From NCBI GenBank assembly GCA_015063225.1, contig SUSU01000004.1, positions 1-64,000 on the forward strand: 64,000 nucleotides of DNA, read 5' to 3'. This document shows, in pieces, positions 1 through 9,245 of the stretch (position 1 is its first letter; the number at the start of each line of letters is the position of its first letter). A program made the position numbers and the translations under genes. The notes under the pieces are model-generated. The model was not told the origin of the DNA and did not search any database. It saw only the letters and a program-made list of their open reading frames with translations. The DNA is from Thermoplasmata archaeon (GTDB lineage: Archaea > Thermoplasmatota > Thermoplasmata > Methanomassiliicoccales > Methanomethylophilaceae).

Positions 1-125
1 ATTTCAGATTCGGTCTCCATTTGGTTGTAGCAAACTCATATGGCAGACCACTGTTTTAATTGGGCGGCGTTTCTTCTGGGCTTCCCATGACTTTTTCACG
101 GGCCTCGAACGATTATGAAAAAAGA

Positions 126-145
126 AACGGGGCTTACGCCCCGTT
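126..145 (-). terminator. hairpin terminator of the Sel1 gene
   Basis: AACGGGGC-TTAC-GCCCCGTT inverted repeat followed on the minus strand by a T-rich tract, just 3' of the Sel1 ORF. Confidence 0.6.
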
Positions 146-165
146 AAAGACAATGGTTTGAGAAA

Positions 166-876
166 TCAGGCCATCTTCTCGTGGACGAGATCGATGTAAC
201 CCTCGACGTTGGGAACACCCATGTTCCTCGCCTTCTGGAAATACTGAAGGGCCTTGTCGAGGTCCTGGGGGACCCCGTCGCCATCCAAATAGATGATACC
301 CATGTCTGCTACAGCCTCCCCGAGGCCGGCATCGGCCGCCTTCTTACAGAGCTCCGCGGCCTTCCTAAGGTCCTTGTCCACGCCGTATCCGTTGTGATAC
401 ATGTGGGCGAGGCAGAACGTAGCCTTGTCGACCCCGAGGTCGGATGCCTTCTCGTAGAGGCTGCAGGCGTGCGCATAATCGACAGCGACACCATGCCCCC
501 TCTCGTACATGCATCCGAGGTTGTAGATGCCCTCGGGATATCCTGCGGACGCGGCTGCCTCGAACCACTCAAAGGCCTTGTCCGCGGATTTCTGGACCCC
601 GTTGCCCGTGTAGAACATGAGGGCGACCTCGTTCATGGCGGAGGGGTTACCCTGCCTCGCTGCCTTCATGAAGCACTTTAGCGCCTCGGGGCGGGACGCC
701 GAACAACCCTTGCCGGAGAAGTACAGCTTGGCGAGGCGAACCTGAGCCTCAGGGTTGCCGTCAGCCGCACTAGTGGAGAAATGCTCGAATGCGCCCTCGA
801 AATCGAATGCTGTGAGGGCATCGAGCCCGGCTTTCAGTTCGGGATCCTTCATGTACGAAGCGGAGTCATAGGCCAT
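166..876 (-). CDS. Sel1-like (tetratricopeptide-type) repeat protein
   Basis: Repeated A.R.GN..A...VA..Y..G.GV..D...A..W...AA motifs (e.g. AARQGNPSAMNEVALMFYTGNGV). Confidence 0.9.
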   Translation of the reverse strand: MAYDSASYMKDPELKAGLDALTAFDFEGAFEHFSTSAADGNPEAQVRLAKLYFSGKGCSASRPEALKCFMKAARQGNPSAMNEVALMFYTGNGVQKSADKAFEWFEAAASAGYPEGIYNLGCMYERGHGVAVDYAHACSLYEKASDLGVDKATFCLAHMYHNGYGVDKDLRKAAELCKKAADAGLGEAVADMGIIYLDGDGVPQDLDKALQYFQKARNMGVPNVEGYIDLVHEKMA

Positions 877-920
877 GTTATCGAGGGGTTAACTCAATCC
901 GTCCAATAAAAAACGATTGC

Positions 921-1421
921 TCACAGGTCACGACCGAAGACGATATCGTCCCTAACGACGCCCTCGGCAAGCTGCTCGAACTCCCTCCTGATCTCGGTGA
1001 ACCCGTTGCGGACGTAGGTCCCCTGGGCCTTCTCGTTGCCGCGGAACACGTAGAGGTATGCGTAGGTCGCGCCCTCTCCGCGCGCGAGTTCCATGATCTC
1101 GTTCAGGGTACGGGAACCGATGCCGCGGTGCTGGAATTCGGGGCGGAGATAGAGTTTGCTGATGAGCAGCATCCCGTCGGGACCGATGAGGAAAGCGAAC
1201 CATCCGACGTCCTCACCGTTCTCGAGGATGTATCCCATCCGATAACCCTGGCTCATCATCTCCCCCAGGTGGGCGACGCTCACCCAGGAGTCGAAGATGT
1301 AATCGGCGGAACGGGCATCCATCAGAGGGTAGAACGTATGCCTCCATATGGGGCGGGCGAACTCCCTCAGTGCGGGGATCCCTCCCTCGTCTATGAAACG
1401 CAGATGGCCTTCCGTTCTCAT
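921..1421 (-). CDS. GNAT family N-acetyltransferase
   Basis: ORF with acetyl-CoA binding motif LYLRPEFQHRGIGSRTLNEIMELA. Confidence 0.85.
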   Translation of the reverse strand: MRTEGHLRFIDEGGIPALREFARPIWRHTFYPLMDARSADYIFDSWVSVAHLGEMMSQGYRMGYILENGEDVGWFAFLIGPDGMLLISKLYLRPEFQHRGIGSRTLNEIMELARGEGATYAYLYVFRGNEKAQGTYVRNGFTEIRREFEQLAEGVVRDDIVFGRDL

Positions 1422-1457
1422 CGGTCGGGGATTAACGGCTCGGAGTATAAGGGGATA

Positions 1458-2453
1458 TCACTCCCACTTCTCCTTGATGCCCTGCTCCTTGTCGTGGGAG
1501 AGCTCGGCCTCCATCCTCTTCTTGGAGAACAGGACGGAGTCCATGAACGCCACCCAGATGACCTCGACGACGATGGATGCAGCGATGGCGACCATGGCGT
1601 TGCCGATCATCGGGCCCACGAGCACGCTGGTGCAGAGGGCGATGGCGATTCCCTTGTTCTTGTAGGAGATCATGAGGATGTCAGTGACACGGGTGGACCA
1701 GGAGATGCTGGCCTTCCTCTCGATAGCCTCGGTCCCGAGGCCGAGACCGATGTCGCGGAGTGCGGCGATGATCATGAACACGATGAGGACGGTCATGCCG
1801 GCACCCACGAAGTTGGTGGAACTGACGGAGAGCCAGACGAGGAATGCGATGGTGCAGTTGAGGACCACGGCCATGATCGTCTTGTCGATCTTGAAGCGGG
1901 TGAACAGCCTCGATACGATGAGCGGGACACCAATGAGCTCGATGACGGTGATGACCACATCGGTCATGTCCACGACCTCGCCGAGGGTCAGCCAGATGAT
2001 GAAGGGGATCCAGGCGAGGGCGACCACGTAGACCACGATGGTGGAACGGAGCGCGTGCTCCAGGTCTCCGCGGAGGATGAGGGACAGGGGTCCGACGGAA
2101 CCGGCGAAGGGGGTCGCGGCGATGAAGACCAGACCGACGGCGTAATCCTCGTAGCCGTCGACGTTGCGCAGCAGGAAATAAGCGATGAGGGGGATGGTAG
2201 AGGCGACCACGAGTCCGAGGATGATAGCCCTAAGGACGGACTTGTAATTCTTCACGGGGTTGAGGTCCTTGTAGGGGATCCTCGACATCGTCAGCGTGAG
2301 CATACACGCGAGAAGGAACACGGTGGCCTTGCTGCGGATGTCCGGGGTGAGGACGTCCGAGGGGAATATCCCCGACATGTTCGTAAGGATGGATACCACG
2401 AGGGCAAGGCCCATCATGAACGCGGTGCTGCACACTAACGTGATGGCTTTCAT
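1458..2453 (-). CDS. BASS/ACR3-like membrane transporter (bile acid:Na+ symporter superfamily)
   Basis: Multi-TM protein with AATPFAGSVGPLSLILRGD and internal repeat-like topology; start taken at MKAITLV. Confidence 0.55.
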   Translation of the reverse strand: MKAITLVCSTAFMMGLALVVSILTNMSGIFPSDVLTPDIRSKATVFLLACMLTLTMSRIPYKDLNPVKNYKSVLRAIILGLVVASTIPLIAYFLLRNVDGYEDYAVGLVFIAATPFAGSVGPLSLILRGDLEHALRSTIVVYVVALAWIPFIIWLTLGEVVDMTDVVITVIELIGVPLIVSRLFTRFKIDKTIMAVVLNCTIAFLVWLSVSSTNFVGAGMTVLIVFMIIAALRDIGLGLGTEAIERKASISWSTRVTDILMISYKNKGIAIALCTSVLVGPMIGNAMVAIAASIVVEVIWVAFMDSVLFSKKRMEAELSHDKEQGIKEKWE

Positions 2454-2502
2454 GCTACCGGCGCACACGATAAATGATAATTATTTAATGTTTGTCGATA
2501 AA

Positions 2503-2715
2503 TCAATCATCGTCCTCGACGAACTCCAGTATGTCTCCGGGCTGGCAGTCCAGGGCCTTGCAGATCCCATTGAGGGTGCTGAAGCGGATCGCGCTTATCT
2601 TACCGGTCTTGATGTTGGAGAGGTTGACGTTGGTGATGCCCACCTTCTCGGCGAGCTCGTTGAGCGTCATCTTCCTGTCGGCCATCACTCTGTCGAGACG
2701 CAGAATTATCGCCAT
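2503..2715 (-). CDS. small Cro/CI-type HTH transcriptional regulator (YozG-like)
   Basis: MADRKMTLNELAEKVGITNVNLSNIKTGKISAIRFSTLNGICKALDCQPGDILEF. Confidence 0.9.
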   Translation of the reverse strand: MAIILRLDRVMADRKMTLNELAEKVGITNVNLSNIKTGKISAIRFSTLNGICKALDCQPGDILEFVEDDD

Positions 2716-2719
2716 GTTA

Positions 2720-3232
2720 TCACAGGGTGTGGTCGGACTCGTCCTGGAGGACGGCCCCGTAGCGGACGATCAGAGCGAAACAGTACAGGACGACGGATAT
2801 CAGGATGCATCCGAAGAACACGAAGGCCACCATGGCGATGCTGTCGGATGCGGCGGCGGAGAGGGCGAGAAGCACGACGGACATGACCAGATAGATTTTC
2901 GAGAGGAGGATTATCACGCCGGTGTTGCGGTCGTTGAAGGGACTGTGCTCGTCGCGGACAGAGACCATCAGCAGATACACGGCGTAGACGGTGACGATAC
3001 CGAGAGCGAGTATCGCGACGATCTTGAAGAGGGCCGCCCAGGTGGCGAGGTCCTCTGGCGAGTCGAGACCGGTGACCGTCCTGAGGATGTCCCCCATGCC
3101 GTCCGAGAACACGGAACCTATGCCCAGCACGAGGGTGGCGATGAGCAGTGCGGCCACCGCGAAAATGCCCGCGAACATCACCTTGGAGGCGTATTCGCAG
3201 ATCCTCTTGAGGGTATGGAGGTCCCCTTTCAT
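2720..3232 (-). CDS. DUF2975-like membrane protein
   Basis: Four-TM protein directly upstream of a YozG-like regulator, a common pairing. Confidence 0.7.
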   Translation of the reverse strand: MKGDLHTLKRICEYASKVMFAGIFAVAALLIATLVLGIGSVFSDGMGDILRTVTGLDSPEDLATWAALFKIVAILALGIVTVYAVYLLMVSVRDEHSPFNDRNTGVIILLSKIYLVMSVVLLALSAAASDSIAMVAFVFFGCILISVVLYCFALIVRYGAVLQDESDHTL

Positions 3233-3307
3233 ATTAAGGGTGAATAACTATCAGCATTTATCGTTTTTCGATAAATCCAAATATACTTCGTCAACATCGG
3301 GTCCCCC

Positions 3308-4228
3308 ATGGCAGATGTCAAGCCCGTGAAATCCGGATGGTTCAACCTTTTCCGTCCCTGGACTCTTCACGGCGCCGTCGTTCCCGTGGTACTCGGAGGC
3401 GCAGTCGCCTGGAAGGACGGCATCCTCGAGTGGTGGATCTTCATCCTCGTCCTGATCTGCGGATGTCTCCTGCAGTCGGTCGCAAACATCCTCAACACCT
3501 ACGGCGATTTCGTCAAGGGCACCGACACGGCTGAGAACCACACCCGCTCCCCCGAACTCGTGGACGGGACGCTCACGCCGAAGAAGGCCTTGATGGCAGG
3601 GCTGGCCTGCATGGCGGTCGTGGCGGCATGCGGCCTGCTGTTCATCTGGCACATGCCCGATACGGAAGCACGCATCGGCATGCTCCTGTTCGGCATCGCG
3701 GGCCTCGGAGGGGCCGCCATGTACACCGTGGGCGCCTCCTATAAGTACCACGGACTCGGGCAGGCCGGGGTGTTCTTCCTCATGGGTATCCTGATGCCCA
3801 TAGGTACCTACTACACCATGGAGGGAACGTTCAGCTGGGAACCCATCATACTCGGTCTCCCCAACGCGTTCTCCATCACCGCCGTCCTCGCCGGGAACGA
3901 GGTCAGGGACTATTACGAGGACAGGAAATCCGACGTCGGCACACTATCCGGAAGGATGTCTTACGAATCCGCGATGAAACTCTACCTCGCCGAGAACACT
4001 ATCACCATGGTCCTCGCCATCGCCCTTACGCTCATCGGCATGTTCCCGCTGTCGTGCCTCATCGTAGTGATAAGCCTGTGGGACCTGAAGAAGGTATTCG
4101 ACAACAGCAGGCTCGCCCCCACCGACCCGGGCTGCAACCGCCTGCTCGTCCCCAAGGCGTTCACATACAACTGGCATTTCGGTGCCGTCCTCGCAATCGG
4201 GTATATTATAGGACATCTGTTTCTCTGA
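3308..4228 (+). CDS. UbiA/MenA-family prenyltransferase
   Basis: Multi-TM, NTYGDFVKGTDTAENHTRSPELVDG and NEVRDYYEDRKSDVGTLSGRM (Asp-rich motifs). Confidence 0.85.
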   Translation: MADVKPVKSGWFNLFRPWTLHGAVVPVVLGGAVAWKDGILEWWIFILVLICGCLLQSVANILNTYGDFVKGTDTAENHTRSPELVDGTLTPKKALMAGLACMAVVAACGLLFIWHMPDTEARIGMLLFGIAGLGGAAMYTVGASYKYHGLGQAGVFFLMGILMPIGTYYTMEGTFSWEPIILGLPNAFSITAVLAGNEVRDYYEDRKSDVGTLSGRMSYESAMKLYLAENTITMVLAIALTLIGMFPLSCLIVVISLWDLKKVFDNSRLAPTDPGCNRLLVPKAFTYNWHFGAVLAIGYIIGHLFL

Positions 4229-4237
4229 GGTGTTGAT

Positions 4238-4996
4238 ATGACGGAAGAGGTCAAGGAAAACGGTACGCAGTTCGAAGGCAAGGAGACCTACGTCAAGGAC
4301 GTCTTCACCGAGATCGCATCCTACTACGACGAGATGAACGAGATCATGAGCATGCACACCATCGAGAAATGGCATGCGTACATGATGAAGCTCGCCGGCG
4401 ACATATCCGGGAAGAGGTGCATCGACATCGGCACCGGTACCGGCAGGATAGCGTTCCACGTCGCCAAGTGCGCCGGGCCCGAGGGCACCGTCATCGGTGT
4501 GGATCTCACCCCCGCCATGGTGGACCTCGCCAAGGAACAGCAGACCAAGGAGGGACTCCCCACCGTCATCGACTTCCAGGTGGGGAACGCACTCGACCTC
4601 CAGTTCGAGGAGGGTTCCTTCGACCTCGCCACCTCGGGATACATGCTCAGGAATGTAACGGACATCCAGAAGTGCCTGTCCGAGATGTACCGCGTCCTCC
4701 GCCCCGGAGGAAAGGTCGTGGTCGCCGAGATGGCCACCCCCGACAACAGGGTCATCCGCTACTTCTACAACCTCTACATGAACAAGAGGGTCAGGAGGAT
4801 CGCCCGCAAGTACGACAAGGGAGAGTCCATCGACGGCAGGCAGCCCGCCTACGATTGGCTCGCCGACTCCATCAAGGGTTTCCCCCACGGTCAGGTGATG
4901 GCGGACAAGTTCTCCGCCGCGGGATTCAAGGATGTTAGGTACCACAACAAGATGTTCGGTGCCTGTTGCATCTACGAAGGCACGAAGCCGCTCTGA
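4238..4996 (+). CDS. UbiE/MenG-type SAM-dependent methyltransferase
   Basis: CIDIGTGTGRIAFHVA..., GYMLRNVTDIQKCLSEMYRVLRPGGKVVVAEM; 9 bp downstream of MenA-like gene. Confidence 0.85.
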   Translation: MTEEVKENGTQFEGKETYVKDVFTEIASYYDEMNEIMSMHTIEKWHAYMMKLAGDISGKRCIDIGTGTGRIAFHVAKCAGPEGTVIGVDLTPAMVDLAKEQQTKEGLPTVIDFQVGNALDLQFEEGSFDLATSGYMLRNVTDIQKCLSEMYRVLRPGGKVVVAEMATPDNRVIRYFYNLYMNKRVRRIARKYDKGESIDGRQPAYDWLADSIKGFPHGQVMADKFSAAGFKDVRYHNKMFGACCIYEGTKPL

Positions 4997-5063
4997 ATCC
5001 GAATCCGCGGCAGTCCGGTCTTCAGCAGAATACATCTCCAGCGTACGCCAACCCTACACAATA

Positions 5064-5177
5064 ATTAGACATAATCAAACCAGGTCTAATAGTTGGTCTT
5101 ACTAATTGTTGTACTGTTTACAAATTCTATTAATATGTCAAGGCCAAGCCCGCGTTGGAATTATCAACCAATTCCAA
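5064..5177 (+). promoter_or_regulatory. regulatory/leader region of ABC importer: ATTAGAC-N13-GTCTAAT (5064-5090) and TTGGAATT-N7-AATTCCAA (5155-5177)
   Basis: Two inverted repeats upstream of ATG at 5191; the second lies immediately 5' of the start codon. Confidence 0.5.
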
Positions 5178-5190
5178 GAAGGTTTTGATT

Positions 5191-6540
5191 ATGGACAGCA
5201 AAGCACTGATAGCCATCGTTGTCGTCGCTATCGTTGTCGTCGCCGGCGCGGCCGCAGTGGTAATCGTCGGGAACGGATCGAGCAGCAGCTCCTCCGACAA
5301 TCCCGTCGACTGCAAACTGAGGGTTCTCGGCAACGCCAACAACGACAACTACCTCGACAAGGACGATGTCAGCTTCATTCAGGATATCGCCGACAAGGGC
5401 GCCTGGGACAGGAAGACCTATCCCCTCGCCGACGCCAACAACGACGGTATCGTCGACAGCTCCGATGTGGCCCTCGTGAACAAGTTCCTCGCCGGGACCT
5501 CGTCCACCATGTACTACCTCGACTGGAACAACACCGTCAGCTCCGTCCAGTACCCCCTCTCCAGCGTCCTCGGCACCTCCTACGGGATCTACACCGAGTT
5601 CAGCACCGGTCTCGACATGGGTATCATCCTGGGCATCTACGACAAGTTCACCTACATGGCGAACGGCGACATCGGACCCTCCGACCTCGACACCGCCATG
5701 TACCCCAACGCCGACAAGCTTACCCAGGTGGGCATCAAGAGCCCCGGGCTCGAGGCCATGTACTCCGGCGGCGTCCGCATCCTCACCGGGGACCCCAAGT
5801 TCCTCGGAGGCTACGCAGATGATGCCGAAGATCTCGGATTCACCGTAATCAAGCTCCCCGAGAACCGTACCATCAACGACGTCGACTGCATCGACACCCT
5901 CGTCACCCTCGGTGTCATGTTCAACCTCCAGAACAAGACCGCCGACTTCATCGACTTCTACGAGAGGGTCACCACCAAGATTGCCAACGCCGTCGAGAAG
6001 GCCGATGTCAAGGCTCTCAGCTACGTCATCCCCTACACCGCCCCCGGCTACCTCCCCGAGATCTACGTGGACGCCCACGGTTCCGGTTCCATGGTCACAT
6101 CGGACGTCACCCTCCTGGAGATGCTCCCTGTCAAGTCCAAGATGAGCACCACCGCCGTGGACGGTTTCGACAAGGTCGATGCCGAGTCCATCGTGGCCCT
6201 CAACCCCGACCTGTTCGTGGTCAGCATGTTCGGATACTCCAGCAGCAAATCCTACACCGCCGACCAGATCAAGACGATCTTCAAGGACTTCGTCGAGCTC
6301 GGGTTCGACAAGTCCGCTGCCGGGAAGAACGGCATGGTCTTCGCCATGCCCTTCGAGAACTGCTCCCTCGCTGGCATCTCCACCATCCTCGTCCTCGCCT
6401 CCATGATCTGGCCCGACGAGTTCAACTCCGGGGACGCCTGGGACATGATGCAGGAGTACTACGACAACTTCACCAACTTCAAGGGAGACGTGAAGGAGTC
6501 GAAGTTCGCTCCCCTGAGCTACACCGCCCTCAAGGGCTGA
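5191..6540 (+). CDS. membrane-anchored ABC transporter substrate-binding protein (iron/siderophore/cobalamin class) with N-terminal dockerin type I domain
   Basis: N-terminal TM; paired Ca-loop repeats GNANNDNYLDKDDVSFIQDI...ADANNDGIVDSSDVALVNKFLAG; then periplasmic-binding domain; followed by FecCD permease and ATPase genes. Confidence 0.85.
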   Translation: MDSKALIAIVVVAIVVVAGAAAVVIVGNGSSSSSSDNPVDCKLRVLGNANNDNYLDKDDVSFIQDIADKGAWDRKTYPLADANNDGIVDSSDVALVNKFLAGTSSTMYYLDWNNTVSSVQYPLSSVLGTSYGIYTEFSTGLDMGIILGIYDKFTYMANGDIGPSDLDTAMYPNADKLTQVGIKSPGLEAMYSGGVRILTGDPKFLGGYADDAEDLGFTVIKLPENRTINDVDCIDTLVTLGVMFNLQNKTADFIDFYERVTTKIANAVEKADVKALSYVIPYTAPGYLPEIYVDAHGSGSMVTSDVTLLEMLPVKSKMSTTAVDGFDKVDAESIVALNPDLFVVSMFGYSSSKSYTADQIKTIFKDFVELGFDKSAAGKNGMVFAMPFENCSLAGISTILVLASMIWPDEFNSGDAWDMMQEYYDNFTNFKGDVKESKFAPLSYTALKG

Positions 6541-6549
6541 AACCATTCA

Positions 6550-6567
6550 GTGCCCCTCCGGGGGCAC
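6550..6567 (+). terminator. intercistronic hairpin between SBP and permease genes
   Basis: GTGCCCC-TCCG-GGGGCAC perfect inverted repeat. Confidence 0.45.
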
Positions 6568-6590
6568 ACCCCACCTTAAAGGCGGTGCAG

Positions 6591-7733
6591 ATGGAATTCA
6601 AGAGCAACATCGACGAAGATATCCTGTTATGCGACGACGTCCGCAACTCGGTCAACACCTGGACCGCAGACGTGACATCGGACGGACGCTTCGCTGACAC
6701 ACTGGACAGATACAACCGCACCGCTAGGATGAAGGTGCTCCTGATCCTCGCCCTGATAGCGGCGGCCGCGCTGGTCACCGTGTTCTCCCTCCAGTACGGA
6801 GAGATAAGCACCGGCGTTATCGGTACCCTTCAGATCCTCTGGGACAACATGTTCGGGAACGCGGATTACGACGATTACATCACGCATTGGACCCTCTACA
6901 GGACCCCGCCGATTATCGGAGCGGTCATCGGAGGGGCGGGTCTGGCGATCTGCGGTGCCGTCATGCAGAGCGTGCTCCGCAACCCCATGGCCGACCCCTA
7001 CACCACCGGGATATCCTCCGGCGCATCCTTCGGTGCGGCGGTGGCCATCACCTCCGGGGCCCTCCTCGCGGAGATCCCCAGCCTCACGGTCCTCCTCGCC
7101 TTCGTCTTCGCGATGATCCCCGTCCTCGTGATCCTCGGGATATCCAAGATGACGAACGCGGCACCCATCACGATCATCATGACCGGTATCGGCGTCATGT
7201 ACATATTCAACGCCGGGACCAGCATCATCCAGCTCAAGGCGGGCAGCTCGTATACCGCCGCCTTGGAGAACTGGCTCATGGGTAACGTGCAGCTCGTCGA
7301 ATGGGGCGACCTCCTGCCCATGGGCGTCATAGTCGGAGCGGGCATCATAGTCTCCATGTTCCTCGCAAACAAGATCAACGTACTCTCCACCGGCGACGAG
7401 AACGCCAAGGCCATGGGCATCGACGCGGACAGGCTCCGCATCGTCTGCATGGTCCTCACCGCCATAGTCAGCGCCGGCGTCATCAGCTTCACCGGACTCA
7501 TCGGATTCGTCGGATTGGTCTGCCCGCACATCGTGAGGATGTTCGTCGGCGCCGACAACAGATACCTCATACACGCCTCCGCCGCCTTCGGTGCGGCTCT
7601 GATGGTAGCGGCGCACCTAATAGGGAAGAACATCATATCACCCACGATTATCCCCGTGGGAATCATCATGTCCTGCATCGGAGGACCGGTGTTCATATGG
7701 CTGGTCGTCCGCAGGAACAAGAACACGTGGTGA
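6591..7733 (+). CDS. FecCD/BtuC-family ABC transporter permease
   Basis: Multi-TM; GLAICGAVMQSVLRNPMADPYTTGISSGASFGA; GFVGLVCPHIVRMFVG. Confidence 0.95.
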   Translation: MEFKSNIDEDILLCDDVRNSVNTWTADVTSDGRFADTLDRYNRTARMKVLLILALIAAAALVTVFSLQYGEISTGVIGTLQILWDNMFGNADYDDYITHWTLYRTPPIIGAVIGGAGLAICGAVMQSVLRNPMADPYTTGISSGASFGAAVAITSGALLAEIPSLTVLLAFVFAMIPVLVILGISKMTNAAPITIIMTGIGVMYIFNAGTSIIQLKAGSSYTAALENWLMGNVQLVEWGDLLPMGVIVGAGIIVSMFLANKINVLSTGDENAKAMGIDADRLRIVCMVLTAIVSAGVISFTGLIGFVGLVCPHIVRMFVGADNRYLIHASAAFGAALMVAAHLIGKNIISPTIIPVGIIMSCIGGPVFIWLVVRRNKNTW

Positions 7734-7737
7734 TACG

Positions 7738-8544
7738 ATGACGGTACTCGAACTCAAGGACGTCGATTTCGGCTACGACGAGGGACACATCGTCCTCCAC
7801 GACATCAACCTGACCATCAGCGAACCGGGGCTCTACTGCATCATCGGTCCGAACGGTGTGGGGAAGTCCACCATGGCGAAATGCGTGAGCAAGATCGTCA
7901 ACCCCCTGAACGGGGAGGTCCTGATCAACGGGAAAAACATCTCCCACATGTCCCACAAGGAGGTCTCCCAGGTGGTCGGATACGTGCCCGCATTCTCGCA
8001 GGACGTGTTCTCCATGTCCGTGGTGGACACCATCATGGTCGGAAGGCACAACCACCGCAGATGGGGCTCCCGCGAGAAGGACCTCGAGATGGTGTACAAG
8101 GCGATGCGCATCATGCGCATCACCGACCTCGCGGACAAGAAGTACAACTCCCTGTCCTCCGGTCAGCACCAGAAGGTCTCCATCGCGAGGGGCCTCGTGC
8201 AGGAGACCGAGGTCCTCATCCTCGACGAGCCCACCGCCAACCTCGATGTGAAGTTCCAGGTCTACGTGATGGAACTCCTGAGGGGGATAGCGGAGAAGCT
8301 CGGGATAATCATCCTCACCATCTGCCACGACCTGAACGTCACCGCGAAGTACTCGCACAAGGTGATAATGCTCGAACGCCCCGGCAGGATCTTCGCCTAC
8401 GGTACGCCGGAGGAAGTCCTCACGCCGGAGAACATAGAGAAGGTCTACGGCATACGCGCCCGCGTCGTGAACGAGGGCGAGTTCGGCGTCCCGCTCATCA
8501 TCCTCGGCTCGCCGATAATGGATGACGAGATAGACGGAATCTGA
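7738..8544 (+). CDS. ABC transporter ATP-binding protein (FecE/BtuD-like)
   Basis: Walker A GPNGVGKST, signature LSSGQHQKVSIARGL, Walker B VLILDEPTANLD. Confidence 0.97.
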   Translation: MTVLELKDVDFGYDEGHIVLHDINLTISEPGLYCIIGPNGVGKSTMAKCVSKIVNPLNGEVLINGKNISHMSHKEVSQVVGYVPAFSQDVFSMSVVDTIMVGRHNHRRWGSREKDLEMVYKAMRIMRITDLADKKYNSLSSGQHQKVSIARGLVQETEVLILDEPTANLDVKFQVYVMELLRGIAEKLGIIILTICHDLNVTAKYSHKVIMLERPGRIFAYGTPEEVLTPENIEKVYGIRARVVNEGEFGVPLIILGSPIMDDEIDGI

Positions 8545-8556
8545 TAACAAACCATT

Positions 8557-8606
8557 GAGCCAGGTATGTTGAATAGTTAAATAACTTTTATAACATACTT
8601 GGCTTT
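8557..8606 (+). promoter_or_regulatory. operator/promoter: AGCCAGGTATGTT...AACATACTTGGCT inverted repeat followed by TTTATATAT TATA box
   Basis: 13-bp arms with one mismatch; aligns gap-free with 18208-18262. Confidence 0.6.
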
Positions 8607-8705
8607 ATATATTTACAATGCATAGCAAGTACCATGGTGTTCCTTTCCCGAAGAAAAGGCACTTCTGACTCAATCCTTATGAACGATTCCCGACATCGCG
8701 GCCAC

Positions 8706-9245
8706 ATGTCCAAGAAGGTCACGGTCATCTCCACAAGCCTCCGTAAGGGTAGTTTCTCCGAAGAACTCGCACGTTCGTTCGCTAAAGGAGCCGAGAAAGC
8801 GGGCAACGACGTGTCCTTCGTCACCCTCAAGGACAAGACCATAGGATTCTGCACCGGCTGCAACGCCTGTCAGAAGAAAGGCAGATGCGTGATCAAAGAC
8901 GATGCCCCGGAGATCGTCGAGGAGATCCGCACCTCCGATGTAGTCGTGTGGGTCACCCCCATCTATTACTACAGCTGCTCCGGGCAGATGAAGACCCTCA
9001 TCGACCGCGCAAACTCAATCTACGCCTCGGATTACTCCATCAAAGACGTCTACCTCATCACCACCTGCGCGGACGAGAACGAGGAGGCCATCGAGGGGAC
9101 GCTCAAGGTCCTTCAGGGATGGGTCGACTGTCTCGAGGGCACTCGCATCGCAGGGACGTTCACCGCCACGGGCCTGCCCATCTCGGAATCCCTCGATGAC
9201 ACGGATTTCCCCGAAAAGGTCTATCAGATGGGGAAGAAGGTCTGA
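8706..9245 (+). CDS. flavodoxin-like NAD(P)H-dependent FMN reductase
   Basis: KKVTVISTSLRKGSFSEELARSFAKGA; FCTGCNACQKKGRCVIKDD; VVWVTPIYYYSCSGQMKTLIDR. Confidence 0.9.
   Translation: MSKKVTVISTSLRKGSFSEELARSFAKGAEKAGNDVSFVTLKDKTIGFCTGCNACQKKGRCVIKDDAPEIVEEIRTSDVVVWVTPIYYYSCSGQMKTLIDRANSIYASDYSIKDVYLITTCADENEEAIEGTLKVLQGWVDCLEGTRIAGTFTATGLPISESLDDTDFPEKVYQMGKKV

Noticed and set aside
5164-6546. 460-aa minus ORF opposite the dockerin-SBP gene
   Set aside because: Antisense artefact with V/G/D/E-rich sequence
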